Assembly (NCBI GenBank): GCA_029378245.1
Contig: JARKIF010000014.1
Location: forward strand, 186,001-250,000
From: Roridomyces roridus
Lineage: Eukaryota > Basidiomycota > Agaricomycetes > Agaricales > Mycenaceae
Length of the DNA: 64,000 bases
Direction: 5' to 3'
Made by a program: the position numbers and the translations under genes
Shown: positions 38,756 through 49,142 of the stretch, one piece after another
Layout of the letters: each line of letters opens with the position of its first letter
Numbering within the stretch: the first letter of the stretch is position 1
Notes under the pieces: generated by a model
What the model saw: only the letters and a program-made list of their open reading frames with translations
What the model was told of the DNA's origin: nothing
Database searches by the model: none

Positions 38756-40150
38756 TTACTCCTTCAAAATGCTCGCAATCGTGTCTGCCAGCTCCGAGGG
38801 CTTGGCCTCCATCGCCATCTCGAGAAACCACGGCTTGCTCATGTAGTTGCGGATACTGGACAGAGTTAGCGCAAAGGCTCCGTTGAAAAAAAAAAAAAGC
38901 AGGCTCACCCATCGGCAAATATCAAGACAACGTTCTTCCCCTCGGTCTCAGCAATCTTTTGACCAGCCTCCGTCTTGAACCACTTCTGCGCCCCACTCAA
39001 CGCGCTGCCGCTACTTCCTCCAACCAAAAGCCCTTCAGACTTCATCAAGGTACCCACGGCAGCAAACGACTCTTCATCTCCCGTCTTGATCCATGAATCG
39101 ACGTCAGCAGTGTCGCGGGAAAGGACCTGGGGGACAAAGTCGTAGCCGATGCCCTCTACTCCGTACTGCGCGCCTTCATCTGCGGTATTCAATGATTCGG
39201 GGACGGCCAGGATGCTTCCTTTCTGTAAAGTATCGTCAGGAAGTCACATACGAGGAAGAAAAAAATACATACAGGGTCCACGCCAACCATGATGCACTCC
39301 TTGTTGTGCGCCTTCTTCATGGCACGAGAGACCCCCGTGATTGTCCCTCCAGTGCCCGCACCGCACACCACCACGTCGACGACCTTCGATGACGGCCGCG
39401 CAGGGGTCGAGGGAGTCGCAACTACAGCTTGGATGATCTCAGGCCCCGTCGTGAGTTCGTGTATCAACGGGTTATTGACCTATTCATGGGTCAATTAACG
39501 GTGCAGAGTAAGGGACAGGGACGGGACTCACATTGCGATACTGATCGAGGATAATTCCTCCAGGGATTCGCTGCTGAAGCTTGTGGGCCACGCCTGCGAT
39601 CATGAAGGAATTCAGCCACGAGGCTTCCGGACTGCAAAGTTAGGGCTCTACCTATATGGCTCTCGGGGGAATCCCAGGCCGCTTCTGTGGGCGTACGCAC
39701 CACCTCCGCTCCCAAAGCACGAAGCGCAGCTTCCTTCTCCAAAGACATTTTATTCGGAAGGGTAATAATGCAGCGATAGCCCTTGACTAGAGTATTCAGT
39801 ACAAGTCGAGTGAGATTCAACAACGGGTTCACCTTGATTGCACAGGCCATGGCCAGTCCGATCCCAGTGTTGCCCGACGTCGGTTCGATAATGACACTTT
39901 CCCCTGGGATAAGTTTACCCTCTTCTTCGGCAGCCTCGAGCATGGCTTTGGCAATACGATCCTTGATGCTCCCACCGACGGACAGAAATTCAACTTTGGC
40001 CACTGTGGCAGATATGAGATTCCACAAGGAAGAGGCAGATCTCCTCGTACAGAGATTACACTTGAGTCCCCATTCTCCCGCAACCTTGTCGAGGCGGATG
40101 AGTGGCGTGTTGCCGACAGCACCGAGCGCGTTGTCGAGTATTCCGGACAT
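38756..40150 (-). CDS. CYS4: Cystathionine beta-synthase catalytic core (no C-terminal CBS pair)
   Basis: This PLP enzyme condenses serine and homocysteine to cystathionine in transsulfuration. The spliced protein is about 360-370 residues. It starts [20 protein letters not shown], then [17 protein letters not shown] with the PLP lysine, the substrate-binding [34 protein letters not shown] (which marks CBS rather than O-acetylserine sulfhydrylase), the PLP phosphate loop [19 protein letters not shown], and [18 protein letters not shown]. The last exon reads [19 protein letters not shown] and stops soon after. The C-terminal Bateman pair found in yeast Cys4 is therefore missing; the stop follows a clean splice, so it looks like a real end. 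Intron 1 (donor gtacga) joins KCNLL to AKVEF. A poly-T tract of 13 lies in the last intron. Confidence 0.88.
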
Positions 40151-40428
40151 GGTGGTGGTAGGGGTCAAAGGAACTGCTGGCGATCAAACACTTAAAAAAG
40201 TGGCAATCCGGATCTTGCAGCAAGACGCCATCTCAGTGGATATTAACGCAAGCAGACGGGTCGCTTGTATCCTCGGAAGATCGTGAACAGTTTGGAAATT
40301 AGAATCGATGTAGTCCCTGTGGTAGCTACGTACAAGTAGGAATCAAAAGAGAGGGGTAAATAAGGAGTGTATGCATGCAATAACTGCAATGTCCAGCCAA
40401 GCCAAATGTACAATAGCGCACCACCGCT

Positions 40429-43209
40429 CTACGACGAGTGACTCGTCAGAGTCCAAGAATCCAATGGAACACTGGGCGGCGTCACCGGGGTACTCCCATC
40501 GTTCCATTCCGGGCTGAACAGAACCTGCAGGTTATACGTTCCAGCCGGAAGTGTGATCAAGAGCACCGTAACCCCGGGATTGGGCTGGTCTGCCTCAGGC
40601 GGTGTGACATCCGTAGGGAGACGCACGGCATCCGACGTGCTAAATGTGGCGCCGTCCGGAGCGTTCAACAACGAAACATCCATCTTTTTGCCATCGAGCG
40701 CCAAAGTGGCCGACGTCCCCGAGGTCGTGACAGTCGCGTTGGTGTGCATGCGCCATTGAACAGAAGCAGAGGCAGTGATTTCGTCCTGCAGGAGCACCTG
40801 CTTGCGCCCGTTGAGCAGTCTAATGCCACGCTTGACAGAAGTCGCGTTGAAATAAGCGCTCGTCATGTCCGTCGTGAAAAACGCGGTAGAGTCGGAGGGG
40901 GGCGTGAATTCGGTGCTGGCAGTTTGAGTGGTATTCGACGAGTCAAAGTTGATGGTTGGCTTGGCCGTCACATCTTGGTTGGTCGCCCCGATGAGGATCG
41001 TGTTTTGTCCCTCAGTCATCTTTCTGTAGTACATCCACCGCTGGCTGTTTTGCTCTGTTGTCAAAGTCAGTATTTCCCCTTGGAGTCGGTTTTTCTTCCT
41101 TACCATCGTTCGAAAAGTAGCCAGGCGACAAGTAATCACCATCCCCAAGCTCGCCTGCCCATCGCGTGCCCATCGCATCCAGGACGAAATCGCCAACGTC
41201 GAGATCATTGTGCGTCTGATGACCCTGGAGAGTGCCAGCCTTGACGCCGACATACAACGCATTCGCGTCCGTGAAACTGCTGCGCATCGACATCCACTGG
41301 TCGGTGAAGTTGGTGAATGTGTGATCGAGGGCGAGTCCGTCCCACCACCCGCCAGAACTTTGTTGGTTATACCAGAACATGTTCCAGGGATCTGTTTTTC
41401 GCATCAATTAGCATGAGGAAAACAGAGGATTTGAGCGAATTGGCGTACATCCGATGCGTCAACACGGTCGCGTTGGAAGAGAGCATACTGCGGTTGGTCG
41501 AACTGGTCACCGTAGAAGATCAGACTGTTAGCGGTGGCCGTGTATTTGTTCGGGCCATTGTCGCCTTGTACAATCAGTCTAGTACTCGAGGCAAAAGAAC
41601 GAACATACCCCAGTTGAACAACGAAGTTGCACCGGTGCCGTAGATGTGGAACAGACCCGTTTTGGCAAGGTCGGGGTTAGTCTTGAGGAGGTTATAGTTG
41701 GAGCCAGTGGCGGTCATCAAGGAGCTGGCCATTTCGGCGAGGCCAGTGGATCCAAAGTACCAGTAATCGGCGGTTTCACTCTGCGTCATTGATCAATCGC
41801 TATTATAGCTGGTCATGGATTTAGAACACTTACCCAGGTTCCGTCATCAGAAACAGCAAAGACGCAGTTCTGGTTGGCATTGTCAACGGTGAGGCCGAGC
41901 AGCTGCTGTGCATTCCCAGACGGATCGTCACCGAGGATGGCGAGCGACGCCATCGTGAGACCGTTGTTGCACACACAGTTCCAGTTGCCCTGGATGTTAT
42001 TCTTCCACCAGCCGTTAAAGTCGGACGCATTGGTGTACGCCTGCACCCCAGGGCCCAGCCCGTACAGGTTGAGGGTCGAAATGATCATGGACTTTTGTTC
42101 GGGGGTCCACATATCGTACATCCAGTCGTAGGCAAGACCGTAGGCCGCTGAAAGCTCGGCAGTGTCGAGGAAATGGGCCGAGTTCCAACGGTCTTCATCC
42201 GGACCCCACGAGACAGTACCGTTACCGGCGGCATTCTGAAGCCGTGAGATGCAGAAAAAACACACGAGGAGGATCCTACCTGGAGCTCTTCCCATGTACG
42301 GTCAACCCAATGGGTGTCGTTGGTCATTCTGTAGACATATCCGAAACTACGAGGGCTACGTTAGTCCGTGGTCCATTGGCGAAAGAAAGGACATACGCCT
42401 TGACTCGCTGCTTGACTTGACGCGCCACGTCGAGAATACCGCTGTCTCCGCTAGATGAAAACTATTAGCCCTGCATCTCCAAACCACAGTAAACAGACGA
42501 ACTCCATAAAGTACTTGACAGCAGGAAGAGCGTCATACTGGGACGCATTGCTGAAGATGGACTCGTTCCAGGAGGCCATGTACGGGTCGCTGGCAATGAG
42601 GGCTGGCAACGCATCCCACTTGTATTGTGGCGCAATGAGTCCTTTGAAACATTAGGGAGTGAAATTGCGAGGACGGTGAAGACGCACGGGGACGGTCTGG
42701 GCGTACCGAGGTAGCTGCCGGAGCTGCGGGGGCAAAAGTGTCCGTTGGCCATGTCTTTGAGGCCGCGTTGAGAGTTGGGGTGCCGAACAAGGCAGTATCC
42801 GTCACAGAGGGGTATACAGGAATCCTAACACCATTAGCCTTCGAACCTGGTCGAATACGTATGAATCCTACATGTAAAAACTGTTTGTCGCTTCAACAAA
42901 GATGCCCTGAGACAACTTGGCACTTGCTGAACTGGCGGCGGCGGCGGCAGCGGCGGAGGAATCGCCAGAGGAGCTGCTCGCAGAGCTGCTACTATGGTGC
43001 CTTGAGCCAACTATACCGCCCACCACGGCGGCAGCAATGACCAGCACGGCGACTGGGATACCGAATTTGATCCAGTTGCTGGTGCCCTTCTTTGCGTGTC
43101 TCGCAGGTGTAATGAAGCCAGTAGACTGGTTGAAGGCGGGGTCTTCATTGCCATAGACCTGGTGTCGGTGGTTTGACTGGAGGGGGTCGTATGCACTGCC
43201 GTAGGACAT
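40429..43209 (-). CDS. Membrane-anchored heparinase II/III-like protein
   Basis: The cytosolic leader MSYGSAYDPLQSNHRHQVYG is followed by a single span (IKFGIPVAVLVIAAAVVGGI) and an Ala/Ser-rich stalk, then a large ectodomain: a type II membrane protein of about 750 residues. The ectodomain has an alpha/alpha-toroid part (AYGLAYDWMYDMWTPEQKSM, NGLTMASLAILGDDPSGNA) and the heparinase II/III signature GHQTHNDLDVGDFVLDAMG with GYFSND following. A C-terminal beta-sandwich ends PSVPLDSWTLTSHSS. Polysaccharide lyases of this superfamily cleave uronic-acid polymers; the real substrate in a fungus is unknown. Several introns of about 50 nt interrupt it, for example after YFSND with donor gtaagg. The start is the first ATG before the membrane span. 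Confidence 0.85.
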
Positions 43210-43456
43210 GATGCCTGGGAGGCGTGAGGAAGGTGGAGAGAGAAAAGCAAATTGTTGCCATCTGTGGTGTTGTGAAGCGACTATTCTGAGGTGCTCTATT
43301 CTGGTCCATGACATGCATGCTCCTCGACAACAGATTCGACGCTCTCGAGCACAACATCCTCGGAAACAAAGGACACTTGGACAGCGTCCAGCTCAAGAGT
43401 GGCACACGACGAATAACTCGGAAGATTGGCAAAAAAAAAGGATAAATAAAACCAAG

Positions 43457-45197
43457 TCAAAAATAAGTCCTCCGTTCCCGCTCTCTGGCACCTCTCCTCT
43501 GCTGCTTCAAGTCCCCCATCAACTCCCGACCAGCCGTAGACAGCTCGAGAGAAGATGCAGGGGACGGAGGTGCACCGCGCATCTGATACGGCCTCGATAT
43601 AGAGCCCACACGGATCGGTGTTCGTGGCAACTCTTGTTTTGCACTCAAGTGCGTGTTCTCCTTCTCAAACACTGCAAGTATCGACCGGCGTTTGCTCCCT
43701 ACTCTTGCTGGTGGCTTGCTCTTCTCCTCCACAACCGGAATTGTGGCTTCCGAGCTGGTCCGACGCGATATCCGGCGAGGCGGAAGGGCTGTAAACCCGT
43801 CGTGTGTAGGAGCCTCCCTCCGCTGTCTGTGTGCACGCGGCCCACGTGGTCCACGCAGAGGCGGTGCGGCAGTGTTATCCTGGTGGAAAGACGGCGTCGG
43901 TGCGGTCAAAATTACTCGCGTGGGTCCATTCGCCATGAGCACCTGCACTTCATTCTGCGACCGAGGCAACTCTGTCTGAGGCTCTCTGGGTGTGGCTGGA
44001 ACGACTGGCGGTGGTTCAATCGAATCGCGGCTGCTATCCGATGAAAAGTGTGACCGGTTCGGGGGCGATTCTGCCGTCGACGGTGAGCTGAACACACTCG
44101 GCAGCTCTGGCAGTGATCGCTCATCGTCCTCGACCACACGAGAACGTCGCTTTTCTGTAAGAAAGCCAAAGACCTGGGATGCACGCTGGGGCGTCTGAGT
44201 TCCTTGGGCTCCGTACGGGCTGCGACTGGCGGCTACCGGAGATTTCACGCGGGGTGGTGTCTCGGGCCCGTCACTCAGCTCCACTTCGAGGGAGGATATT
44301 CCTACAATACTGGTGGAAAGGTCGTGCTGCGTGGTAAACGACTGCTCGCCGTCCAGCGGCAGTGGTGTGTCGGGCGTATCGGGCGTCGGGAGCATAAGGG
44401 ACGAGGTAGAAGAGGCGGGGCTTGCCGTTTCACTGCATTCACGTGAATACATGTTTGAAAAATGGATATTGAAACGCACCCAAGGAATCGTTCGGCCCAC
44501 GAAATATCGCCTTCACCAGTACTTGCGTCGCTACGTGAATTGACGCTGCTGCTCGGATTACCGAGCAGTTGACGCAAGGTGGAGCCGCTACGGGCTACCT
44601 GCGCGCGACCTCCACCACTCTCTTGCTCCTTCTCTTTGCCTTTTGGTGGAGAGTTGGAGAAGGTACGAGCAGGCAGACGACCGTGCTCGTCGTAAAGGCT
44701 CACAAGACTGACAACAGATGGATCTGAAGGCAGCCCCAGCATGTGGGATTGCGTCGTGTCTGGGCCACCGCGGTTCGCGTTGGGAAATTCCGTGTGGGCG
44801 TGGCGGGTACGACGGTGAACAACGACCGTATACGTGCCGCGAGTACTGCTGCTGACGCTCGGAGCCGCGCTTGCGAGGCTCGCCGTTGAGCTGCCGGGGT
44901 TCTGGAGTACATTGTTGATTGGGTGGGCTGGGAAACGCGTTTGAATTGTTGCCTCTCGACGAGAAAATGCAACTCACGGAGTGGGGGAAAGGAAGAATAG
45001 TCCAACTCACGGACAACGGCGTAGCGGGCGGACGAGGAGCGCAAGAGCTGGTTGGCGCGAACCTCGGCCGAATCGTCTGGAGACTCGTAGATTGGAGTGA
45101 GCGCGGGTGTAGACACGCTGTGGGTGCCCTGTCCGCGTTCTCTTCTGCTCTTTTTCTTGCGTATAGAAAAGAAGCGTTTGAGGGAGGCGAAAGCCAT
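43457..45197 (-). CDS. Unrecognised Ser/Pro/Arg-rich protein
   Basis: Three exons join in frame: MAFASLKRFFSIRKKKSRRE to DYSSFPPL, then PHPINNVLQNPGSSTASLAS to SWAERFLG, then PASSTSSLMLPTPDTP to the stop after RRGARERERRTYF. The product is about 530 residues with a basic amphipathic N terminus (possible membrane or lipid contact), Ser/Pro-rich middle, several SP/TP dipeptides and repeated basic clusters (RISRRTSSE, SKRRSILAVFEKEN). No catalytic domain or membrane span is visible, and I do not recognise a family. It may be a phosphorylated scaffold or cytoskeletal protein, but that is only a composition-based guess. Intron donors are gtgagt and gtgcgt, both normal. Its promoter contains one copy of the block duplicated at 46585. 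Confidence 0.7.
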
Positions 45198-45592
45198 TGG
45201 CGGTTATGGGTTTCTCTGTTGGAGTCTCGTTTGCGAGACGTTGTGGGTGTAAGTGGGCGCAAGTCAACTTGACGATCACGTGCCAGGATTGAATTCTCCC
45301 TTTGACCCCTGCTCCGCACGACTCTCCATGTATTAGATATGTTGTCTTTCCCGTGGATCAGCAACGGCTGGTCGTTTCCAATCCCTATATTGTTACACGA
45401 AGAATCTCACTCCCAAACACGCTAAGTAGTTCGTTCATGGCCAATTCGTGGCTGAATTTCTGGTAAATCACTAAGTAATACAATGGGCGCGCGCAATTCG
45501 CGGTAAGTATACATAAATGCAGGTTCTCTTGTCAAGATGTACCACTCTGTAGTTCCCAAAAAATCAATCCTGCGTCGTGCCGTGCACATTTC
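45198..45592. promoter_or_regulatory. Spacer carrying block A of a duplicated promoter-like sequence
   Basis: The part at 45245-45379 matches 46585-46720: both have gggtg(t/c)aagt(g/a)ggcgcaagt, a CACGTG E-box (45277-45282 here), act(c/t)tccatgta, gatatg and gcaa(c/t)ggc followed by tttcc. The rest of the spacer (45380-45592) shows no gene. Confidence 0.55.
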
Positions 45593-46426
45593 TTACATTC
45601 GGTAGCGGTTCTCGATATCATCACAACACCGACTGAGGATGTCCTCGGTCGCGCCATGGACCGTTCTTGCATGTTGGTAACGGTTGGCCCAGCTCTGGAA
45701 AGACTTGCGGCAGCCCACCCACCGACAGTGATACAATCGCTCCCTAGTAGGCGGCTGAGAGGGGTGCACTTGGAGCTGGGCAGGAATGTATCTTGGGTGA
45801 GATGTATACAGAGGACGGGCGGCTTGCTCTTCGTCGTCGTCATCGTCATCGTCCGAGGAAGACGACAAGTAACGCTCGGGGTCAGCCATGTAGTCTTGAG
45901 CAGGAGAATCAATGCGCAGATCGACAGCGCGGGAGGCGTGGGGGCTGGGTTGCAGGTACTCGACGTGCACCCTGGAGGGGAGTGAGTCCAACTGCGGGTC
46001 GCGAGCGGTTGGCGAGTGCGGCAGCCGCGAATGAAACTGGGTCAACTGGGAAAGCAAGGGTGATGGAGCATTTATCGTTCCGTCCCGCACACCACGGAGG
46101 CAGAGGAGCTCAGTGTAGGGCTGATATGGGGAAAGCGGAGGTAGCGATGGAGGATTCAAGGGGCCGTCCCTCCTGAAATCGTAACCACGAAGGAGGGCCT
46201 CAGTCAAGGACTTGTAGGGACGCAGACGAGGGACCCTATTGAATATTGGACGCCTCTGCGCCGTAGAAGAGGGTGAGTCCGGCTGCTGCTCGGGCGACCG
46301 CCGCGAACGATACGACTCGGGAAGCTCATTAGATGGAGGATTGGTCGTTCCGTCCCCTACACGACGACGACGAGCCTGATCGTAGGGCATCGAACGCGGC
46401 AAAGTTTCGCGGCTATTTGTCTTCAT
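45593..46426 (-). CDS. C2H2 zinc-finger protein with internal repeats
   Basis: This is a single-exon ORF of 277 residues. Near the C terminus one C2H2 finger is present: C234-x4-C239-x12-H252-x4-H257 in YHCRWVGCRKSFQSWANRYQ. It is preceded by an acidic run (SSSSDDDDDDDEEQ). The N-terminal half contains three imperfect repeats around the motif R-x-G/R-D-G-x-x-N-P-P-S (VGDGTTNPPSNELPES, FRRDGPLNPPSLPPLS, GVRDGTINAPSPLLSQ), each near a Tyr/Leu-rich segment. A single finger would bind DNA weakly, so RNA or protein binding is equally possible. I do not recognise the family. It may be lineage-specific. The gene is divergent from the DUF202 gene with 346 bp between ATGs. Confidence 0.68.
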   Translation of the reverse strand: MKTNSRETLPRSMPYDQARRRRVGDGTTNPPSNELPESYRSRRSPEQQPDSPSSTAQRRPIFNRVPRLRPYKSLTEALLRGYDFRRDGPLNPPSLPPLSPYQPYTELLCLRGVRDGTINAPSPLLSQLTQFHSRLPHSPTARDPQLDSLPSRVHVEYLQPSPHASRAVDLRIDSPAQDYMADPERYLSSSSDDDDDDDEEQAARPLYTSHPRYIPAQLQVHPSQPPTRERLYHCRWVGCRKSFQSWANRYQHARTVHGATEDILSRCCDDIENRYRM

Positions 46427-46772
46427 GAGAGCCAGGGATGAAAAGTCGTTTGATTGCAGAAAAACCTGAGTCTTGCGAATCCAGAATTTTTCAGATTTAG
46501 CCCAACCAGACGGACTTGTAACTCACTCGGGAGAATTCGATCGTCGTCGATGCCTAGATTCTAGCGTGAATGTCAAAATGCTATGGGTGCAAGTAGGCGC
46601 AAGTAGGCGCTAAAACGAGCACGTGAAAGCTTGACCAAACTTTGCCCACCTCTCCAGTCTGAACACTTTCCATGTAGATATGCTCCTCACCAATACAGGC
46701 AGCAATGGCCAGTCCTTTCCGAGTCAACCGTTATTCCTTTAATTTACAGCCCATGTAGCGCGCGATTTTTGC
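46427..46772. promoter_or_regulatory. Divergent promoter carrying block B of a duplicated sequence
   Basis: The spacer lies between the ATGs of the C2H2 gene (minus) and the DUF202 gene (plus). Block B (46585-46720) matches 45245-45379, including a CACGTG E-box at 46620-46625. An extra 10-bp direct repeat (aagtaggcgc twice, 46591-46610) is found here and only once in block A. A possible acceptor (tttacag, ending 46749) precedes codons in frame with DUF202. Confidence 0.55.
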
Positions 46773-47154
46773 ATGCTTGAACGAAACCTGCTCTCCCATC
46801 TCAAGCTCGCCCTTCTTCTGTCCCTGCTTTCTTCCTCAATCCTCCTCCGCGCAAGGCTAGTCCCCGACGAAAGCGAAGCTCACTCGAAATTGTCTGGCTC
46901 CACCGGCATCGCCGTTGCCTCGATGCAGTTCGGCGCTGCGCTCGCGGCCCTGGGAGCTGGTGTCTGGGAATACTACTCTGGCTACAACGACCTGCGAAAT
47001 ATGCATGCTTTCCTTGCCGGAGTCAAGTGGGTCGTCTGTAGTTGATGCATACTCTTGGCTGACGACTTGCTTCAACAGGCCGCACTTTGTGATCATAAGT
47101 CTTGTCGCGCTGGTGGTCTTTGCTACGTGCATCATTGTGCTCGTTGATCAGTAA
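46773..47154 (+). CDS. Small DUF202 membrane protein
   Basis: Two exons encode about 110 residues with three hydrophobic segments: LKLALLLSLLSSSILLRARL, IAVASMQFGAALAALGAGVW and VIISLVALVVFATCIIVLVD. This is the DUF202 layout seen in small fungal membrane proteins and in the VTC1 family. The intron (about 47030-47078) joins LAGVK to PHFVII in frame. Codons upstream of the ATG stay in frame and read ARDFC after a possible acceptor at 46749, so the true N terminus may lie on an earlier exon, as family members often carry an xARDFxxLER start. The exact start is therefore uncertain. The localisation is probably the vacuole or plasma membrane; this is inferred only. Confidence 0.78.
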
Positions 47155-47546
47155 GGCTAGGCGGGGAGAGTCAGGTCGTGGTGGGCGTCGAGCAAGCGTC
47201 GAGACACGCTCTGGCGGAGGACGAGAGGTGATGATGGCCGTGATGGCCATCGTGATGAAACAACGGCACGACCTATTTTACCGACTCACACATTGTCCTG
47301 GCAGTCTACGGAGTCCTCTATTAGTCTCATATACATACCATATACGACTGTTCTATGAGGCCGTCGGAGCATTAATTGGTTAGCATTGGCGTCGGGATTC
47401 GGAACGGCTGCGGCCCATCAATTCAATTCAGCAATCACAAGGCGGTGTAAGTACATATCTCCCGCCAGCGAACTTCGACCTTGACCACGACGACATCCTC
47501 CACAACGAGGAGATAATACAGTCGACCAGGAGAATACAGTCGAACC
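47155..47546. other. Spacer between DUF202 and GVP36 genes
   Basis: This 392-bp tandem (plus/plus) spacer should contain the DUF202 3' UTR and the GVP36 promoter. No ORF of note or repeat is seen apart from the short gatggccgtgatggccatcg palindrome-like run near 47232-47251. Confidence 0.35.
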
Positions 47547-48776
47547 ATGGACGGCTGGAACAAATTCCAATCAAATTTTAACCTGGGTGCCAGTGCCAGC
47601 AAGATTGCCAAGGGCTTCAACTCCTCAGTCCAGGCTACTCGTGAAAGGCTTGGAACCGTGTCTGCCGATGAGATCACCGAGCTTCCTCAGGGCGAGTCCC
47701 CGCAGTCGCCGTTCCTCTGCCTTTCTGACGCGCCCCACAGAGTATCGGGACCTTGAAGCACGTGTAGATGCGCTCAAGGACGCTCACGTTGCATTGCTCA
47801 AGTGCGTATATCCCTGTATGTGGAGGAGCGTCATATTCAACGGCGTGCTATGTAGGATTACTGGCGTCTTCGAGACCGAGTCGTACGACTACCCAGTCCA
47901 AATACAAGAGTCCATCACGGAGCTCAGCACGTCTATTGGCGCGAACATCACCAATTTTGCTTCCAACAACCTCAAGGGAACCAACCTGCCCGCCCCCGCT
48001 CCTGTCGTGCCCCCTGCCCAGCAGCACAAGACCCTCCCCCACGCCCTCGGCCGCTCGGCGACCAATGCCGCCCAAGCTATCCAAGCTCACGCCGGTGGTG
48101 CCGATGACAAGCTTGGCAAGGCTCTGGGCTTGTATGCCGAGGGCTGGGAGAAGATTGCTGCTGCCCGCGGTGCGTCGCGCTGTCTCCTTTTTCTTCCTGG
48201 CTGTGACTCATGTTACTGCAGTGCAACACGACACCACCGTCCGCAATGGTTTCCTGCACCCCTGGCAGGCGACCCTCTCCACTGCCATTAACGTTGCTGT
48301 AAAGGCACGTCAGGCTGTGCGTGTCAGCCGTCTGGAGCTGGATGCAGCCAAGCAGTCGTCCGTGATTTCTTTTATATCTTGATTTGTGCTGAGCTTCGTT
48401 CAGTTTGAAGAATGCGAGCCCCGCACGGCAAGAACAGGCGCGACTCGAAGTTGAGAATGCGGAGGATGACCTCGTTCAAAAGACGGAGATTGCGATCACT
48501 CTCATGAAGACAGTGCTGGAGAACCCGGAGCCTATCAAAAACTTGAACGAGTTGGCCAAGGCTCAGGTAAGTGCCTCTATGGCTTCTGCGTCTAGATTAC
48601 CGACGCCAACTCCTCTAGCTGTCATACTTCTCTGCTGCCGCCGAGAGCTTGTCTGGCTTCCAAGGCGAGATTGAAGAGCTCAGTGTTGCCGCGGAGGGCG
48701 AGTACAGGTATGTCGACTCTCAGCAAGTACCCTCTGTTTGACGCCTATGATGACTAGAAAGTCCCGCGACCACTGA
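47547..48776 (+). CDS. GVP36: BAR-domain protein GVP36
   Basis: GVP36 is a Golgi/endosome-associated BAR protein that acts in endocytosis and vesicle curvature. The protein is about 310 residues. It starts MDGWNKFQSNFNLGASASKI and runs through coiled-coil helices of the BAR domain (EYRDLEARVDALKDAHVALL, ITGVFETESYDYPVQIQESI, WEKIAAARVQHDTTVRNGFL, ARQAVRVSRLELDAAKQS, RLEVENAEDDLVQKTEIAI). It ends EGEYRKSRDH. Six short exons are joined. The first intron (47692-47740) appears to use a GC donor (g-gcgagt) with a normal cacag acceptor: only this choice gives the conserved TELPQEYRDLEAR, while the nearby GT donor causes a frameshift. Confidence 0.88.
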
Positions 48777-49142
48777 AGTCCCTCTCAACTAGCTACATGA
48801 AGATTGGAATGGCGCTCTGCCTGTACAGTATCGTGGACAGATAGTAGTACTGAGTACATACTTAAGTGGTTTCCTTCTGACGACCTTTGTCTTTATTTTA
48901 TGACTCTTTCGTTCTTCAGTCCTTGGAAATCTGGTCGTCCAGCTTCGCGGTACCGAACTGTCAATGATACGTCTTGCGTCCCAGTTGCTAAGGTCTCGAC
49001 GGCATTCCGTGTCCGCCACTGCCTTTTGGCTCTGGCGCCAATCATGGGATTCTTACGACCTTCGAGAGAGCTGTAGACTACCCCCAATTGGCCTGGTTTC
49101 CTATTCCGCTGCTACCTGTTCGTTCTACAAGCCTTGGCCGGA
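48777..49142. other. Spacer upstream of the PH-CH-TKL locus
   Basis: This is a 366-bp spacer between two plus-strand genes. I see no gene, repeat or structured element in it beyond its presumed promoter role. Confidence 0.35.

Noticed and set aside
38895..38907. Poly-A/poly-T run considered as a retrotransposed tail
   Set aside because: It lies inside the last CBS intron between normal splice sites, with no associated cDNA-like sequence.
42820..42870. Possible tRNA T-arm (ggttcgaaggct on the minus strand)
   Set aside because: The flanking bases do not form the 5-bp T stem and no acceptor or anticodon arm is found; it lies in the heparinase-like gene.
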